Shown in pieces: positions 62,290 through 64,000 of a stretch of 64,000 bases of DNA. The DNA lies in the NCBI GenBank assembly GCA_024640315.1, contig JAHEFF010000003.1, positions 87,963 to 151,962 on the forward strand, given 5' to 3'. The notes below the pieces were generated by a model, which did not search any database, was not told where the DNA came from, and worked only from the letters and a program-made list of their open reading frames with translations. Both the position numbers and the translations under genes were made by a program. The stretch is from Woeseiaceae bacterium (GTDB taxonomy: Bacteria; Pseudomonadota; Gammaproteobacteria; Steroidobacterales; Woeseiaceae). The stretch's first letter is position 1, and every line of letters starts with the position of its first letter.

Positions 62290-64000
62290 ATGCCTGAACC
62301 TGACTCTGCCAGTATTCGACGCCGCTCTTTTGTTGCCTGCTGCAGTGGCCTGGGGCTTGGTTCGACCCTGTTTCCCGGAGCCCTGTGGGCGCAGTCCAAT
62401 GGAGGCAAGGCCGAAATCACGAGCGAGATGATTGATCATGCGGCCAGGCTCGCCGGCCTCGAGTTTTCGAATGAAGACCGCGAACAGATGATCGAAGGGA
62501 TCCGGAAAAACCGCGCCCTGTTCGGGGAGCTCCGCGAAATATCCATTGATCAGAACGTACCGCCGCCTCTTTACTTCAACCCTGTGGTGCCAGGCCAGAT
62601 ATTCGCCGACTCGAGACGAGCCTTCCAACTCGGCGATCGTGGCGCTGTTACGCGACCGGAGAATCTGGAGGATGTTGCATTCTGGCCGGTGACAGATTTG
62701 TCGCAACTTGTCGAAACCCGCCAGGTCACTGCAACAGAACTGACGAGAATGTATATCACGCGGATTAAGCGCCATGACCCGGTGCTTCGGTGTGTGATCA
62801 CACTAACTGAAGAACGCGCCCTCAACCAGGCGAAGGTTGCCGACGAGGAAATCGCTCGCGGCCGCTATCGTGGGCTTTTACACGGCATCCCTTGGGGGGC
62901 AAAGGACCTCCTCGCGGTAGAAGGCTACCGCACCACCTGGGGCTTCAAAGCATACGAAGACCAGATGATCGACATGGACGCGACTGTCGTCGAGCGTTTG
63001 GACAATGCCGGCGCCATCCTGATCGCAAAGCTGTCCACCGGCGAGATCGCCAATGGCGATCAGTGGCTCGGAATACAGACAAAGAATCCCTGGAAGACGG
63101 ACGAAGGATCCGGTGGTTCGTCGGCAGGGCCCGCATCGGCGACAGCAGCTGGCCTCGTTGGTTTTTCGATCGGCACGGACACGACAGGTTCGATCCTCGG
63201 CCCGTCACGGACCTGCGGGATTACCGGGCTGCGTCCGACCTTCGGCCGGGTCAGCCGTCATGGAGTAATGCCTGTGTGCTGGAGTCTCGACAAGGTCGGC
63301 CCGATGTGTCGATCTGTCGAGGATTGCGCGCTGGTCTTTAACGCAATTCTCGGTCCGGATGACCAGGATCTTGCCGTTGTCGACAAGCCTTTCAACTGGG
63401 ATGGAAATCAATCAATTGCCGGGATACGCGTCGGCTACCTTCAGGCAACGTTTGAACGAAAAGTTGATGCCGAAAGTGCGACCGCACACCGCAACGACCT
63501 GGCAACGCTTGGTGCGCTGCGAAATCTAAATCTCGACCTGGTGCCGGTGACCCTTCCGGAACATGCCGATATGGATGCGCTGCAATTGCTACTCGTCGAC
63601 GAAGCGGCCGCCTTCGATGAGCTTGTGCATAACGGCAAAATCGACTTGTTCCGCCAGGACATCGATGAGCCGGAAGATATGCTGATGCGAATCGCACGCC
63701 TTCACCCCGCCGTTGAATACCTGCAAATCAACCGTCGGCGAATGCTCCTGATGCAGGGAATGGCAAGGATTTTTGAAGAGATCGATGTCCTCGTTGCTCC
63801 ATCGTCGGGAAGTCCGGTTCAAAGTGCGACGAGCCTCACCGGTCATCCGGCTGTTGCTGTCCACAACGGCTTCGATGACGATGGCACGCCGACCGGGATT
63901 CAGTTCATTGGTCAGTTATACGGCGAAGCCAGGACACTGGCGTTGGCCAGCGCATACCAGGAATCAACCGGATTTCATAAACAGCATCCGCGCGTCTTCG
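62290..64000 (+). CDS. Tat-exported amidase-signature enzyme (runs off the window)
   Basis: An open frame of 570 codons with no stop before the window ends. The N-terminus has a twin-arginine type signal (IRRRSFVACCSGLGLG, cleavage after ALWA). Further on is the amidase signature domain with catalytic Lys in WGAKDLL, GSGGSSAGPASATAAG carrying the cis-Ser, and the nucleophile region GTDTTGSILGPSR. It is related to GatA but, being exported and about 570 residues or more, is more likely a peptide or aryl amidase. ATG 62290 is the chosen start. The 71-base gap after the NSS gene suggests possible co-transcription. Substrate unknown. Confidence 0.88.
   Translation, partial: MPEPDSASIRRRSFVACCSGLGLGSTLFPGALWAQSNGGKAEITSEMIDHAARLAGLEFSNEDREQMIEGIRKNRALFGELREISIDQNVPPPLYFNPVVPGQIFADSRRAFQLGDRGAVTRPENLEDVAFWPVTDLSQLVETRQVTATELTRMYITRIKRHDPVLRCVITLTEERALNQAKVADEEIARGRYRGLLHGIPWGAKDLLAVEGYRTTWGFKAYEDQMIDMDATVVERLDNAGAILIAKLSTGEIANGDQWLGIQTKNPWKTDEGSGGSSAGPASATAAGLVGFSIGTDTTGSILGPSRTCGITGLRPTFGRVSRHGVMPVCWSLDKVGPMCRSVEDCALVFNAILGPDDQDLAVVDKPFNWDGNQSIAGIRVGYLQATFERKVDAESATAHRNDLATLGALRNLNLDLVPVTLPEHADMDALQLLLVDEAAAFDELVHNGKIDLFRQDIDEPEDMLMRIARLHPAVEYLQINRRRMLLMQGMARIFEEIDVLVAPSSGSPVQSATSLTGHPAVAVHNGFDDDGTPTGIQFIGQLYGEARTLALASAYQESTGFHKQHPRVF

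Noticed and set aside
1..64000. tRNA genes, CRISPR arrays, insertion sequences or prophage genes
   Set aside because: None seen: no repeat-spacer pattern, no transposase or integrase motif, and no cloverleaf-like sequence in the intergenic regions I read.

Overview
The window reads as chromosome of a heterotrophic, probably marine, aerobic gammaproteobacterium. It has moderately high GC, dense gene packing, many ATGA-type overlaps and many GTG or TTG starts. It carries a TonB-dependent receptor, several lipoproteins, and a large load of genes for methylated nitrogen and sulfur compounds. The placement is inferred from gene content; there is no rRNA or other taxonomic marker in the window. I saw no tRNA, CRISPR array, insertion sequence or phage gene.

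Layout. (1) 1-266 is the start of a DMG/sarcosine-dehydrogenase-like gene cut by the window edge. (2) 525-6999 is one operon: dehydrocarnitine cleavage enzyme (BKACE), a fused carnitine dehydrogenase-thioesterase, acyl-CoA dehydrogenase, a CaiD-like hydratase and an NDP-forming CoA ligase. Together these can take gamma-butyrobetaine and carnitine to glycine betaine. (3) 7008-14838 has an aldehyde dehydrogenase remnant, an exported phosphodiesterase-like lipoprotein, an MFS carrier, a choline-dehydrogenase-like GMC enzyme, an exported hydrolase, a divergent BCCT-like membrane protein and an MBL hydrolase. (4) 14866-19943 (minus strand) has a CehA/McbA metallohydrolase, an FAD oxidoreductase and an exported serine hydrolase. 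It is divergent from a TonB-dependent receptor (20302-22749), which is followed by a clear terminator and a TPR-sulfotransferase.

(5) 24870-39668 is the core demethylation region: a DmdA-like THF methyltransferase, a C69-like peptidase and a BCCT transporter, then an operon of MttB-family methyltransferase, HD-domain protein, DMG dehydrogenase-GcvT fusion, Gfa-like protein and soxBDAG. Read in order, this could strip glycine betaine to glycine, sending C1 units to THF and formaldehyde. (6) 39822-48106 has an XRE regulator and an overlapping operon of SSS symporter, serine hydrolase, SDR, quinone reductase, CaiT-like BCCT transporter and carboxylesterase. It looks like an uptake and hydrolysis module for an unknown ester or quaternary amine.

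(7) 48276-56869 has two Met-rich exported proteins of unknown function, a TauE-like permease, and an Lrp-type regulator divergent from a branched-chain 2-oxoacid dehydrogenase operon (E1 alpha, E1 beta, E2, no E3). A possible structured leader follows, then a YIP1-family membrane protein. (8) 56900-64000 has a class A beta-lactamase-like protein lacking the usual omega-loop Glu, an M16 peptidase, an NSS-family sodium symporter behind a recognisable promoter, and a Tat-exported amidase cut by the window end.

The unifying theme is acquisition and complete breakdown of quaternary amines and related osmolytes (carnitine, gamma-butyrobetaine, choline, glycine betaine, probably DMSP). The most interesting unresolved parts are the MttB-HD-DMGDH-Gfa-Sox operon, which has no visible corrinoid protein, and the two-transporter, two-esterase operon.
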